A stretch of DNA of 64,000 bases from an uncultured Psychrobacter sp. (GCA_947495055.1 CANLXO010000002.1:1-64000); one strand, 5' to 3'; positions 11,067 to 20,045 are shown, counted from the first letter of the stretch. Program-made: numbers and translations. Notes: generated from the sequence alone by a model not told the origin.

Positions 11067-11669
11067 TTATGGTGCTTTACGCCCAATAAATTGAACCACA
11101 GCGCTTAATCCTTGATGACGCTTGCCCTCAGATATTGTGCGCTGTTTTTCAATACCGATAATAGGTGTCAATTGGGTCAGTTCTGCTTGCACGTTTTCAA
11201 TTGAGTTAAAGCGCTCTTTTTGCGAGGCAGGGGGACCACCGACAGCGTCCATCTTCAGTTGCTCTTTAGTATAAGCTTCGACAATAAATACTCCACCAGG
11301 GTTTAGTGCTGGCACAACTTGGGCGTGCACATACTGCCTTATCTTAGGCGGTAGATGCGCCCAAATAGAGACAATACCATCCCACTGCTCTATACCAAAT
11401 TGGTAGTCGGTCAAATCAGCGACTTGGGTGGTGATGTCAACGCCTCGCTCAAGAGCTAACTTTTTTGCCTTATTTAAACCCACTTCGGATAAATCCATAG
11501 CGGTCGCCTGATAGCCTTGCTCAGCCAAAAACACTGCATTCCTGCCCTCGCCTTCTGCTAGACAGAGCACGCGCCCGCCAACAGGTATCCGTGCAAACTG
11601 CGCTTTTAAAAAGTCATTAGGCTCAGTACCAAAGACATATTCTGCTTCGTTATAACGCTCGTTCCACAT
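11067..11669 (-). CDS. Class I SAM-dependent methyltransferase (TehB-like)
   Basis: Small soluble methyltransferase of the tellurite-resistance-type clade. The SAM-binding motif I is VLCLAEGEGRNAVFLA, with an acidic residue at the end of strand 2 (TAMDLSEVG). Strand 4 reads WDGIVSIWAHLP. The frame is open to a TTG at 11702, but the ATG at 11669 (protein beginning MWNERYNEAEYVFG) gives the normal family N-terminus. The substrate is unknown; the TehB link is family resemblance only, and no tehA lies nearby. Confidence 0.8.
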   Translation of the reverse strand: MWNERYNEAEYVFGTEPNDFLKAQFARIPVGGRVLCLAEGEGRNAVFLAEQGYQATAMDLSEVGLNKAKKLALERGVDITTQVADLTDYQFGIEQWDGIVSIWAHLPPKIRQYVHAQVVPALNPGGVFIVEAYTKEQLKMDAVGGPPASQKERFNSIENVQAELTQLTPIIGIEKQRTISEGKRHQGLSAVVQFIGRKAP

Positions 11670-11790
11670 ATTAATTGCAGCCTTGAGTAAGTAATCATCC
11701 AATCCCGTTTTAAAAATACACTTGTCTGCTCAGTTTACTTGTATATTCAATTAATAAAATATAATATATTCATTAATTAGAAATTATTGA

Positions 11791-12165
11791 ATGGCTTGGT
11801 TTAAATATGCTATGAGTGAGAATAAGGAGCTTCCTGTGATTCATTTAAGCTATATCTTTAAATGCTTAGCACTAAGTATTACTTTTTTTGCGGTATTTTA
11901 CTTTGCCGTTTTACTCGTCGATCCTAGCTTTGATCAGTATACCCTCACTCTTGGCATCAGTACTTTGCTCTTTCCTATCGTAAAATGCGCTATCGATATT
12001 GTCAGAGATGCTGTTGCACCTAACTATGTTATGTTTAACGGAGCGCTGTCATCACTACTGATCAATATTACTATCTGGTTACTCACGCCATTTCTTATCG
12101 TCATATCAGCTGTTGCCTTTTTGTTTTATAGCATGGGAGTGCTCAAGGAAAATAGCAGTAACTAA
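11791..12165 (+). CDS. Small uncharacterised membrane protein
   Basis: Not recognised. The 124 residues hold three hydrophobic segments: one around residues 21-45 (CLALSITFFAVFYFAVLLV), one around 52-66 and a long one at about 86-115. No charged active-site motif is seen. There is no clear ribosome-binding site before the first ATG; an in-frame ATG at 11812 is an alternative start. The codon pattern looks like its neighbours, and a terminator follows. Confidence 0.55.
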   Translation: MAWFKYAMSENKELPVIHLSYIFKCLALSITFFAVFYFAVLLVDPSFDQYTLTLGISTLLFPIVKCAIDIVRDAVAPNYVMFNGALSSLLINITIWLLTPFLIVISAVAFLFYSMGVLKENSSN

Positions 12166-12189
12166 GTAAAATAAGTAAAATAAGTAAAA
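12163..12189. repeat. 9-bp tandem repeat overlapping a stop codon
   Basis: Three copies of taagtaaaa (12163-12171, 12172-12180, 12181-12189). The first copy begins with the TAA stop of the preceding gene, so each unit supplies a further TAA in the same frame. Confidence 0.9.
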
Positions 12190-12261
12190 TAAGCGCAAGT
12201 AAGCATACTTTAGCGCAGCTTTGCTGTTGAATTTCGACAAAATAAATTTGTAAATTAAAGC

Positions 12262-12297
12262 AAAACAACCCCATGATTTTAATCATGGAGTTGTTTT
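12262..12297. terminator. Bidirectional terminator
   Basis: 16-bp arms (12262-12277 and 12282-12297) with one mismatch and a TTTA loop, A-rich on one side and T-rich on the other. It serves the membrane-protein gene (plus) and the lipoprotein gene at 12333 (minus). Confidence 0.88.
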
Positions 12298-12332
12298 TTG
12301 TATCCGTATTTCGTAACGTGGCCTATGGATTA

Positions 12333-12689
12333 CTAACATAACCTATGGACTGTAACCTGACTTTGATATTTACCTAGGGGTCCATATGTACCCGTAGAGC
12401 TAACGTTTCCGATGACGCAAGTATCAAAATATCTATAGTACCCTATCTGCTTTACGCCTTTGGGATGTTGAGTTAATACCTGTTTTGGGTCTGACACGTA
12501 GTAGGTTATCCCATTAGAGCTAAGCTCATGAATCTCAAAGCTTCTCTTAAACTTACCCTGTAATTTTACTTGTTTTTCTATTGTGGACTTGTCGTCATGG
12601 TCCGTATTCGCCGAAGTTTTGGCACAGCCTGTATTTACAAATATGACAGGTATAACTGCTAATAGTAGTAATTTATGATTGATGATCAT
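12333..12689 (-). CDS. Small uncharacterised lipoprotein
   Basis: Not recognised. The 118 residues begin with a hydrophobic signal ending NTGC (Cys22), a lipobox. The mature part contains two further cysteines (DTCVIGNVS and the C-terminal HRLC) and several Tyr and Gly. The start follows AAGAGAACG. Upstream sequence carries one copy of a 40-bp repeat shared with the 3' end of hrpA. Confidence 0.65.
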   Translation of the reverse strand: MIINHKLLLLAVIPVIFVNTGCAKTSANTDHDDKSTIEKQVKLQGKFKRSFEIHELSSNGITYYVSDPKQVLTQHPKGVKQIGYYRYFDTCVIGNVSSTGTYGPLGKYQSQVTVHRLC

Positions 12690-12701
12690 CGTCGTTCTCT
12701 T

Positions 12702-12742
12702 AAAATCTATAATTTTCTGGCAGCGCGATTTTTTAACGCGTC
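12702..12742. repeat. Imperfect 40-bp direct repeat, copy A
   Basis: Shares AAAATCTAT, ATTTTCTGGCAG and TTTTTTAACG in the same order with copy B at 12845. It lies in the 5' leader of the small lipoprotein gene. Confidence 0.8.
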
Positions 12743-12797
12743 CTAAAAAATCTCCTTAAGGACTGCTATTAGTGAAAAGTACCTTGCGACGCTATGA

Positions 12798-12837
12798 GCT
12801 AGGAGAGAATAAAGGTCTGGGAGACCTTTATCCTAGC
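12798..12837. repeat. Long hairpin between the two direct repeats
   Basis: A perfect 10-bp inner stem (12809-12818 with 12822-12831) and an outer GCTAGG/CCTAGC pair (12798-12803 with 12832-12837). There is no T tract, so it does not look like a standard terminator. Confidence 0.75.
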
Positions 12838-12844
12838 GCAAGAG

Positions 12845-12886
12845 AAAATCTATGATTTTCTGGCAGTATATAATTTTTTAACGGGT
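12845..12886. repeat. Imperfect 40-bp direct repeat, copy B
   Basis: It overlaps the stop codon and last codons of hrpA. It contains its own stem AGAAAATC (12843-12850)/GATTTTCT (12854-12861). With copy A and the central hairpin it forms a 185-bp structured unit. Confidence 0.8.
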
Positions 12887-15800
12887 CTCATCCCATGCTT
12901 TATTAAGCCGCTTCGACGATACCGCTATGCGGGTTTTCATCGGTTGTGCAAACAGTTGAATGCGGTACTCCTCTACCATCCAGCGGTAGTCACTGATGGC
13001 TGCATCGCTAGCCCGATTGCTCAGGCGCTCCATATGCACATCTAAGGCGTAGACACCATCGAGATCGGCCTCCAAGTTATGCTCAAGGCGCTCGATACGC
13101 ACTTCTAGTGCCTCAAGATAACGTGGGTATTGCTGCCAATGGCTGTAGTCCATACGGTAAATAAAGTCCGATAAGTGCAAGTCCTCAAGCTGATCTTCGA
13201 TATCGTCGATAGACTCGCCAAATATCTCGCGATCGAGCATCAGTAGGCTTTGGCGGATGCGTTGCCAGCGCGTATAAACGTTTTTGAGGGTTTTGATGAC
13301 GCTTTGACCGGTCAACAAAAAGTTGCTTTGTACTACCTCTAGTGTTTGGCTATACTCATCGCTAGTAAAGGGCAGCTCCTCACTCAAGCCAACAGCAATG
13401 CTATCTGCACTCTCAGGCAAGTCATTACTGTGATCAAATAGGACGTAATGCTCCTCTAATGTCGCATCCAAAGTGGCATCAATCACAATGGTTTTGAGCT
13501 TGTCCATATCGCCAAGCGGGGCAAAAGCCAGCTTGAATATCTTATCGATTTGACTCGTCAGCTGTTTTTGTTTGGCACCAAGCTTGGACTTAATCAGTGC
13601 TAGTACACCGATACGGTGCGCTTTTAGAGCGGCGTTGACATCAGTATATTGATGAATAGACACCGCGGTGCCTGAACTATCAGCGACCAAGGCAGCGAAT
13701 TGTTTCATCACCACGCCTGCGCTATGGCGATTCTTGCTAAAGTTATAGTGCTCAGGGAGCTCGGTATGCACCCCTTGTTGCTCGTTCACTGCTTGACTGG
13801 TCTCGCTGGCATGACGAATCTGTAAGGTCTCAAGATCGCGACCTTTTTCTATGATACGGTTTTTGTCATCGACAACGCAGATTTGCGGTTGCAGATATCG
13901 ATCAATACTAGAGGGATCAAATTTATCAGGGGTGACCGACATGATGCCGCGGCGGTTTAGGGCTTGGCAAAGCTGCTTGAGCAGACCCTGCCCGCTATCA
14001 GGCTGCAATTCATCGAACAAACTATCGGCAGTATCTGGAATAGGTACGATCTGGCGACGAATGTCTTTGGGTAGAGATTTGAGTAGTTGCAATACCAGCT
14101 CATAACGCCAACCTGGCACGCCCCATAACAGCTCAATAGCATCCAGCTGCGGCAATGCAGCAAGTGGTACACGAATGGTCACCCCATCGTCATCGCTGGC
14201 AGGATCAAAGACGTAACGCAGTGGCAATTTTAAATCGCCCAATTGCCATACTTCTGGGAAGTCTCCTGTCGTTGGTGCTTGGCTATTGAGCACATCATCA
14301 TCAGTGAAGAATAGATACTTGTTATCGCTCTTCTCCACCTCAGCGCGCCAATCTTCAAAGGCTTTGCGACTAGCAACGTGCTCAGGAATTTTTTTATCAT
14401 AGAACTGGTACAGCGACTCTTCATCGACCAATAAATCGCGGCGGCGCAGTTTGTCTTCGATACGCTCAACATGAGCGATCTTGTCCATATTATGTTGCAA
14501 GAACGGTGCTTGCCGGCCCAAATTACCGGTCACTAAACCGTCACGAATAAAGATTTCCCGCGACTCGCTTAAATTGACTTGCTCATAGTTGGTCAGCTGT
14601 TTACCGATAATAATCAAACCAAAGAGACTAATCTGCGCGTAAGCTTTGACGCGTCCGGTCTTCTTTGACCAATGCGGCTCAAAGTAGTGGTATTTGAGCA
14701 GATTGCCCGCTGCGGAGATAATCCACTCAGGCTCAATCTTGGCAACCGTACGCATAAAGACTTGCGAGGTCTCAACGACTTCAAAGGCCATTACCCATGG
14801 CGGTACTTGCTTAAACACCGTACTGGCTGGGAAGATTTTGGCTTTTTGCTGGCGAGCAGCGAGATACTCACCGCGGCTCTCGGTCTTGTGCGCGATGGTT
14901 GAGAGCAGACCAGTAAGTAGAGCACGGTGCAAGTTGGCATACTTCACCGCTTTGATTTCTTCATCGTCTATACTGGTAGGATCACTATTAACGGCTTCAC
15001 TATTTTCTTTGTCAGTGAGCTTAAGATCCGTAACCATTTGCACCAGTTGGCGATGGGTTTGACTCCATTCGCGTACGCGCGGGAAGCTTAAATAGTTCTT
15101 TTTGGTGAATTGTTTGCGCTGATTGCCAGAGAGCTTGTTACCGTCTTCGTCTTTTTCGAACAGGGCCTTCCATAGACTTAGGTAAAATAGAAAGTCCGAG
15201 TCATCTTGACGAAATTCGGCATGTTTTTGATCGGCCTGCTGGCGCTTATTGGCGGGACGTTCACGCGGGTCTTGTACCGCAAGGGCGGCCACCACAATAA
15301 GCATCTCACGAATACAATCAAAATCTGAACCTGCAACGAGCATGCGTGCCAGCCTTGGATCAATTGGCATTCGCGCCATCTTTTGCCCAGTTGGTGTCAA
15401 ACGCAAATGATCGAGAGTTGGTTTGCGCTTATGCTTGCTATTTTGAGTGGTAGTCTGCTCATTTTTGGAAGCAATTGCGCCTAATTCATCGAGCAGTTTA
15501 TGCCCATCCGTGACTAAGCGACTATCAGGCGGCTCAATAAATTCAAAATCATCAACACTACCTAGACGCAGATTTGCCATCTGCAAAATAACAGATGCCA
15601 AGTTAGTCCGTAGAATCTCAGGCTCGGTAAATTCTGGACGACCGCTAAAATCCTCCTCAGAATACAAGCGAATACAAACGCCTGGCGCGACACGACCACA
15701 GCGACCTTTACGCTGATTGGCAGCAGCTTGTGAGATCGCCTCAATAGGCAAACGCTGCACGCGCGAGCGATACGAGTAGCGTGATATGCGCGCAAAACCT

Positions 15801-17065
15801 AAATCAATCACATAGCGGATACCAGGCACGGTTAATGCAGTCTCAGCCACGTTGGTCGCGATAACAATACGGCGACCACGACCTGATGGCTGAAAAATCC
15901 GCTGTTGCTCCTCATACGTCTGACGGGCGAACAACGGTAATACCTCAGTATGCTTAGGGCCATGACGCTCTAACACATCTTGGAGCTCGCGAATCTCGGC
16001 TTCGGTGGCCGCAAATATTAAGATATCAGCTTGATCGGCGTGCCCTTTACTATGAGCGTCATGAAAGCACTCCTCGACTGCGGCAACCACTGCGCGCGGC
16101 AAGTTCTCTTCAAAATCATCATAGCTGTCATCATCTGAGCTGGTTACTGGCTCATCAGTCAAAGGACGATAGCGCACTTCAACGGGGAAGCTGCGCCCTT
16201 CAACATTAAAGATAGGCGCATCAACTTGCCGTTTGAGTTTATTATCATAACGACTAAAGTATTCGCTAAAACGCTGAGTATCAAGGGTCGCCGAGGTGAT
16301 AATGACCTTTAAATCGGGACGCTTGGGTAAGAGCTTTTTGAGATAACCCATAATAAAGTCAATATTAAGACTACGCTCGTGCGCCTCATCAATAATGATG
16401 GTGTCGTACTTACTCAAAAACCGATCGTGACCCAATTCAGCGAGCAAAATACCGTCGGTCATCAGCTTGACGACAGACTGCGCCGTGCCTTTCTCATTAA
16501 AGCGAATCTTAAAGCTGACGGTATCGCCAAGCTTTTCGTCCAATTCTTCAGCAATACGGTTAGAAACACTTCTCGCCGCTAGTCGTCTGGGTTGGGTGTG
16601 CCCTATTTGTCCCGTAATACCGCGACCAGCTAGCATCGCCAATTTTGGCAATTGGGTGGTCTTACCTGAACCGGTCTCCCCTGCGACGATGATGACTTGG
16701 TTATCAATAATCGCTTGCACCAAATCATCAGCACGCTGACTAACAGGCAAATCAAGGTTGAGTTTGGCAGGTAAATCCTCAGGAATACTCTCTATACGCG
16801 CCTGCACTGCTTGCTGTGAGCGGGATTTGATCTTGTCATATTGCGCGCGTTTTTTGCTAAGCTCTTGCTGGGCTTTGTCGCGTTTATCACTACTAGCGTG
16901 GTTATCAGCATCAGTGTGTTTGTTTTTGGCGACAGCGGCCCGTGCCAGCTCACGCTCAAGACGGCTGAGGTAATAGCTGTCTTTGGCAAGGACTGGTAAG
17001 GTATCAGGAATGTTTAGGTTTTTTGATTCTTTAGAATATTTAGTCTGTTCTACGGTATTAGACAT
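12878..17065 (-). CDS. hrpA: ATP-dependent RNA helicase HrpA (DEAH box)
   Basis: Large DExH helicase implicated in mRNA processing and ribosome rescue in E. coli. The 1395 residues are slightly longer than E. coli HrpA (about 1300). A charged N-terminal extension precedes Walker A GETGSGKTT (129-137), DEAH (226-229), the SAT motif (ITSATLDT) and motif VI region QRKGRCGR. The helicase-associated and OB-fold domains follow, then the long HrpA C-terminal domain. Short acidic inserts (SSDDDSYDD near 330, KNEQTTTQNSKHKRK near 560) look like linker expansions. It is monocistronic. Confidence 0.96.
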   Translation of the reverse strand: MSNTVEQTKYSKESKNLNIPDTLPVLAKDSYYLSRLERELARAAVAKNKHTDADNHASSDKRDKAQQELSKKRAQYDKIKSRSQQAVQARIESIPEDLPAKLNLDLPVSQRADDLVQAIIDNQVIIVAGETGSGKTTQLPKLAMLAGRGITGQIGHTQPRRLAARSVSNRIAEELDEKLGDTVSFKIRFNEKGTAQSVVKLMTDGILLAELGHDRFLSKYDTIIIDEAHERSLNIDFIMGYLKKLLPKRPDLKVIITSATLDTQRFSEYFSRYDNKLKRQVDAPIFNVEGRSFPVEVRYRPLTDEPVTSSDDDSYDDFEENLPRAVVAAVEECFHDAHSKGHADQADILIFAATEAEIRELQDVLERHGPKHTEVLPLFARQTYEEQQRIFQPSGRGRRIVIATNVAETALTVPGIRYVIDLGFARISRYSYRSRVQRLPIEAISQAAANQRKGRCGRVAPGVCIRLYSEEDFSGRPEFTEPEILRTNLASVILQMANLRLGSVDDFEFIEPPDSRLVTDGHKLLDELGAIASKNEQTTTQNSKHKRKPTLDHLRLTPTGQKMARMPIDPRLARMLVAGSDFDCIREMLIVVAALAVQDPRERPANKRQQADQKHAEFRQDDSDFLFYLSLWKALFEKDEDGNKLSGNQRKQFTKKNYLSFPRVREWSQTHRQLVQMVTDLKLTDKENSEAVNSDPTSIDDEEIKAVKYANLHRALLTGLLSTIAHKTESRGEYLAARQQKAKIFPASTVFKQVPPWVMAFEVVETSQVFMRTVAKIEPEWIISAAGNLLKYHYFEPHWSKKTGRVKAYAQISLFGLIIIGKQLTNYEQVNLSESREIFIRDGLVTGNLGRQAPFLQHNMDKIAHVERIEDKLRRRDLLVDEESLYQFYDKKIPEHVASRKAFEDWRAEVEKSDNKYLFFTDDDVLNSQAPTTGDFPEVWQLGDLKLPLRYVFDPASDDDGVTIRVPLAALPQLDAIELLWGVPGWRYELVLQLLKSLPKDIRRQIVPIPDTADSLFDELQPDSGQGLLKQLCQALNRRGIMSVTPDKFDPSSIDRYLQPQICVVDDKNRIIEKGRDLETLQIRHASETSQAVNEQQGVHTELPEHYNFSKNRHSAGVVMKQFAALVADSSGTAVSIHQYTDVNAALKAHRIGVLALIKSKLGAKQKQLTSQIDKIFKLAFAPLGDMDKLKTIVIDATLDATLEEHYVLFDHSNDLPESADSIAVGLSEELPFTSDEYSQTLEVVQSNFLLTGQSVIKTLKNVYTRWQRIRQSLLMLDREIFGESIDDIEDQLEDLHLSDFIYRMDYSHWQQYPRYLEALEVRIERLEHNLEADLDGVYALDVHMERLSNRASDAAISDYRWMVEEYRIQLFAQPMKTRIAVSSKRLNKAWDETR

Positions 17066-17277
17066 ATTTGCTTAGGCTATTTATTATTTAAAAGTGCTTA
17101 GATTATGGGGATATTTTGGGCGTGATTCAAGATAGGTTTGTGTGTATAAGTACTAAGCGCAATGACCATCGGTTTTAATAAACGTACAAAAAGTATGTTT
17201 AACTCTAGCAATTGAGTTAAACTAACTTGCGCATTTATCATTATTAAACTTCTATACATTTAGCTTAAGGAAATTCT

Positions 17278-17880
17278 ATGTCAGTTTGGTCGTATAAAAC
17301 CCTTAGTGTTCTACCAATATTAGCGATGACATTGACAGGGTGTTTGAGCACAAAACCATATCAGCCGCCAAAAAACGCCTCTACAGCCACACTGGTATAT
17401 GATATCGACCCCGAATCTTTTTATAGTCCTGCTAGATTTATAGACAAGAAATATGCAGAAAGAATTGATATTCAATTGGTACCAAGCTCATTATCGATTG
17501 CGCTTGCAGTGAACAACAGACCTGACACTGTCTATATGAATTTGGCTGAACGCGGTGCTTTTAACGAAATAAATGTCTTTGAAGCCAATAAGAAACTAAG
17601 GTTTTCATATCAGCATAAAATGGTCAAAGGTTTAGGCGAGTGGCCGTTATTATGCGTTGTTATTGTAGAAACTGTTTTAGTCCCAAATGGCAACTATATT
17701 TTAAAAGCTGGCACCACAGCTGAAAACTTTAGAAGTAAAGTTAATTTTTTGAACGAAAAAGTTGAAGCGGAAGACACAAGTTGTCAGATTCAAATCATTG
17801 ATGCTAAGTCTAACAAAGTGGTAGCAGAAAACCGTACGCAAACGTTTGAAAAAATGATTCCTTTTTATAATCGATTCTGA
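17278..17880 (+). CDS. Uncharacterised lipoprotein
   Basis: Not recognised. The 200 residues begin with a signal peptide and lipobox TLTGC (Cys22). The start is well supported by AAGGAA about six bases upstream. The mature domain has mixed alpha/beta character and two more cysteines (PLLCVV and TSCQIQ) that may form a disulfide. The pattern of hydrophobic strand-like runs (IDIQLVPSSLSIALAV, YILKAGTTAENFRSK) is typical of periplasmic lipoproteins. Its base composition is more AT-rich than hrpA. Confidence 0.7.
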   Translation: MSVWSYKTLSVLPILAMTLTGCLSTKPYQPPKNASTATLVYDIDPESFYSPARFIDKKYAERIDIQLVPSSLSIALAVNNRPDTVYMNLAERGAFNEINVFEANKKLRFSYQHKMVKGLGEWPLLCVVIVETVLVPNGNYILKAGTTAENFRSKVNFLNEKVEAEDTSCQIQIIDAKSNKVVAENRTQTFEKMIPFYNRF

Positions 17881-17908
17881 CTCTTATTTAGTGAATTGTG
17901 TAACAAAA

Positions 17909-18226
17909 TCAATCACTACGCGTATAAATAACCTGCTGATTGCTAGCCGCTTGCATAAAAAAAGTATGCAATTTATGTAGTGGTATTCTAGGAAACGGCA
18001 GCTGCATAGAGAGTATTAAGGTCTCAAACGCTTCTAACTCTTCAGCGAGTGCTTTAGCAATATCAGGCTGAATCTCTGGGTTGTCATAAAGGCTATCAAT
18101 GAGCCAGGTTAATTGCGGATAACTGCCATTATCGTGAACCTGATAAAGGGTGGGAATCAGATCATCTGAGATATGACCGCGCGTTTTGCGAATGATGCCG
18201 TTTTTAAAGTACATATTGAGAGCCAT
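17909..18226 (-). CDS. Uncharacterised small soluble protein
   Basis: Not recognised. The 105 residues have no signal peptide or membrane segment and look mostly helical, with a Leu/Glu-rich region (IAKALAEELEAFETLILSM). It is convergent with the lipoprotein gene. It could be a small stand-alone regulator or adaptor; no motif supports a specific role. Confidence 0.5.
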   Translation of the reverse strand: MALNMYFKNGIIRKTRGHISDDLIPTLYQVHDNGSYPQLTWLIDSLYDNPEIQPDIAKALAEELEAFETLILSMQLPFPRIPLHKLHTFFMQAASNQQVIYTRSD

Positions 18227-18340
18227 ATTAGGGCGTATCCTTTATCCAAGTGCTTTTAGCGAGCTAATCTAAGACTTACTCTATCTATAGCACTGTATCA
18301 CTTTTGAGGGCGATTACCTAAACTATCCTCTATACCCTAC

Positions 18341-18493
18341 TATAGTGAATCCTTAATAAAAAGAGTACAGGCATTATAACGTGCTACTGGTATAAATTTT
18401 CCTTGCGTGCTGCTCTCCCTAGAGGCTGCGCAACTAAGATTTAAAAAAAGCATCCCAGTAGCACTGTATTTCTTTTATAGTGAATCGACTATA
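18341..18493. mobile_element. MITE-like palindromic element
   Basis: The 153-bp stretch begins TATAGT and ends ACTATA. An exact 10-bp inverted pair GTGCTACTGG (18381-18390)/CCAGTAGCAC (18455-18464) is flanked by related sequence (left ataaaaagagtaca; right, on the other strand, ataaaagaaataca). The centre folds again as TTGCG/CGCAA enclosing CTCT/AGAG. It has no coding capacity. Ends beginning with TA suggest a TA-inserting family such as IS630/Tc1, but that is inference. A short frame over it is not a credible gene. Confidence 0.55.
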
Positions 18494-18663
18494 TTTATGC
18501 ACAGCGTGTGCTTTTGCGCGAGGGACGAGCGCCGAGTAAACATCTTAAGGAATGCTAAGCTCCAATCTGCATATTTGTATGCTTGTCGTCGTATTATGCT
18601 GAGGCCAATTCTTTTAGTTTTTTGGTTTTTTGGTTTTGATGATAAAGGTCAGTAATAAAAAAC

Positions 18664-18694
18664 CCCGATGTCTAAGACTCGCTTAAACATCGGG
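18664..18694 (-). terminator. Terminator of the broken anion-symporter gene
   Basis: Stem CCCGATGT (18664-18671)/ACATCGGG (18687-18694), extended by TAAG/CTTA after one mismatch, with A7 at 18656-18662 forming the minus-strand U tract. It is intact although its gene is a stump. Confidence 0.82.
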
Positions 18695-18725
18695 ATGAGT
18701 ACGCTTTTAGGGTTAGCGCATAATT

Positions 18726-18899
18726 CTATAGTAAAAAGAAATAAGCCCAGAGACCAATAGCGACCGTTGAGATCAGGTTAAGTACCACCCCTGTACGCAC
18801 CATCTCAGACTGCTTGATAAGTCCTGTGCCAAAGACGATGGCATTGGGCGGCGTGGCAACTGGCAGCATAAAGGCACACGATGCACCGATACCGATGAC
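18726..18899 (-). pseudogene. C-terminal fragment of a DASS/SLC13 anion:sodium symporter
   Basis: Translating the minus strand gives about 58 residues ending in a normal stop. It begins [19 protein letters not shown], then [18 protein letters not shown] and a final membrane helix. ATPPN and GxG are hallmarks of the last part of divalent anion:Na+ symporters (about 450-600 residues). Upstream of 18900 the homology stops abruptly and the frame meets a stop (18903-18905), so the first 85-90% is gone. This is a deletion remnant. Confidence 0.85.
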
Positions 18900-19050
18900 T
18901 AATTATCGTTACACATCGATACCAAACAGACCTCATTAGCGTCTGTACAAGTCAAACTTCGTATTACATAATTGATAGGTTCACTCAAAATGAGTAAATG
19001 TCTATAATCTACAAAAACCTAGGCATATGATAAACCAACAGGAGTACCGT

Positions 19051-19212
19051 ATGACGGATCGTAATAAGCCTGACCCAACGACTAAAGTTGCCCCTACTGA
19101 CATTAATCAAGATGATCTAGCCAAAAAAGATCAGCAACGTACGGATGATTCAGCACTCGATATGATGCAAGGCATGCATGATCATGAAGATCATGAAGAA
19201 GAAGAGAAGTAA
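19051..19212 (+). CDS. Tiny acidic protein with a His/Asp/Glu tail
   Basis: Not recognised. The 53 residues start at an ATG with a strong AGGAG (19040-19044). An in-frame ATG at 19027 is less likely. The protein is highly charged, without a hydrophobic segment, and ends in HDHEDHEEEEK after a DMMQGM segment. Such a tail could bind metal ions, but that is speculation. A strong terminator follows, so it is an independent transcription unit. Confidence 0.6.
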   Translation: MTDRNKPDPTTKVAPTDINQDDLAKKDQQRTDDSALDMMQGMHDHEDHEEEEK

Positions 19213-19252
19213 CTGATATCTTTGTAATAGTTATTTAGCAAGAGTAATGACG

Positions 19253-19279
19253 AAGCGCTTATCATGATGATGAGCGCTT
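19253..19279 (+). terminator. Terminator of the tiny acidic gene
   Basis: A 12-bp stem (19253-19264 with 19268-19279, one wobble pair), a 3-nt loop and T8 (19278-19285). The right arm and T run lie inside the last codons of the convergent DUF1275 gene and code its Lys-Lys-Lys-Arg-Ser-Ser-Ser tail. Confidence 0.88.
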
Positions 19280-19975
19280 TTTTTTGTGCAAATTGGGGTC
19301 TGCAAGTTGACGCTTTTCAGGCAAGCGATCTGAAGCGTGGTTATAGACAAAGGCGGCGATAAGCACGATTATTATGGGGACAAACAAAGCGCCGTAGGAG
19401 ATTTTGGCATAAAGAAACGCCCCGACTACCCCGCCGCCGCAAAAGCAATACCAAATAATCGCTTGAAAACCAAGCGTCGGCTTACTGATAGAGCGCCCTG
19501 CCAGCCAATTACCAATCGCCGCACCCATGTCTGAGGTCAGGCCTGTTATATGGGTGGTACGAATGACGGCGCCACTGTAGGTTGCGACCATAGCATTCTG
19601 TAATCCGCAAGCCATAGCAGCAGCCAGCTGTCCTAAGTAATCCTGCTGTTGGTACAACCAGTAGCTCAGCAATAACAATGTCGCCTCGATATACAATGCT
19701 CGTCCGTAACGTCGGCCTAATTTAAGAGAGGTCTGCCCAATGACAAAGCCACTCAAAATAGCGCCTGCTAAAAATGACAGCAAGGATGCGCCAATATACA
19801 AAATGCTGCGACCATCAAAGTAAGCAATGGCGGCTGAGAATAGACTGACATTGCCAGTGACATGCGAGACGGATAGATTAGTAAAGCCCATCAGCGCTAT
19901 GGTATTGACCGAGCCTGCGCTAAAGGCTAGTACTGCTCCGCCCCAGAGTATCCATCTTGGTAATTTGGTAATCAT
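19262..19975 (-). CDS. YoaK/DUF1275 family membrane protein
   Basis: Six to seven transmembrane helices in 237 residues. The family signature is present: AGSVNTIALMGF with SHVTGNVS near the N-terminus, and CGLQNAMVATYSGAVIRTTHITG in the middle (recognised piecewise). The function of the family is unknown; it is thought to be a transporter-like membrane protein. The basic C-terminal tail is coded by the overlapping terminator of the opposite gene. Confidence 0.85.
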   Translation of the reverse strand: MITKLPRWILWGGAVLAFSAGSVNTIALMGFTNLSVSHVTGNVSLFSAAIAYFDGRSILYIGASLLSFLAGAILSGFVIGQTSLKLGRRYGRALYIEATLLLLSYWLYQQQDYLGQLAAAMACGLQNAMVATYSGAVIRTTHITGLTSDMGAAIGNWLAGRSISKPTLGFQAIIWYCFCGGGVVGAFLYAKISYGALFVPIIIVLIAAFVYNHASDRLPEKRQLADPNLHKKKRSSS

Positions 19976-20019
19976 GAGCGCTCAGTAGCAGGTAAGCAAA
20001 AGTGGATTATTATAACCAA

Positions 20020-20045
20020 AAAAGACAGCCGATTGGCTGCCTTTT
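20020..20045 (-). terminator. Terminator after fabI
   Basis: An 11-bp stem with one mismatch (20020-20030 with 20035-20045), a GATT loop and an A7 run at 20017-20023 (U tract on the minus strand). Confidence 0.82.

Noticed and set aside
18407..18655. 82-codon plus-strand frame
   Set aside because: It runs across the MITE-like palindrome, starts without a ribosome-binding site and has no protein-like pattern.
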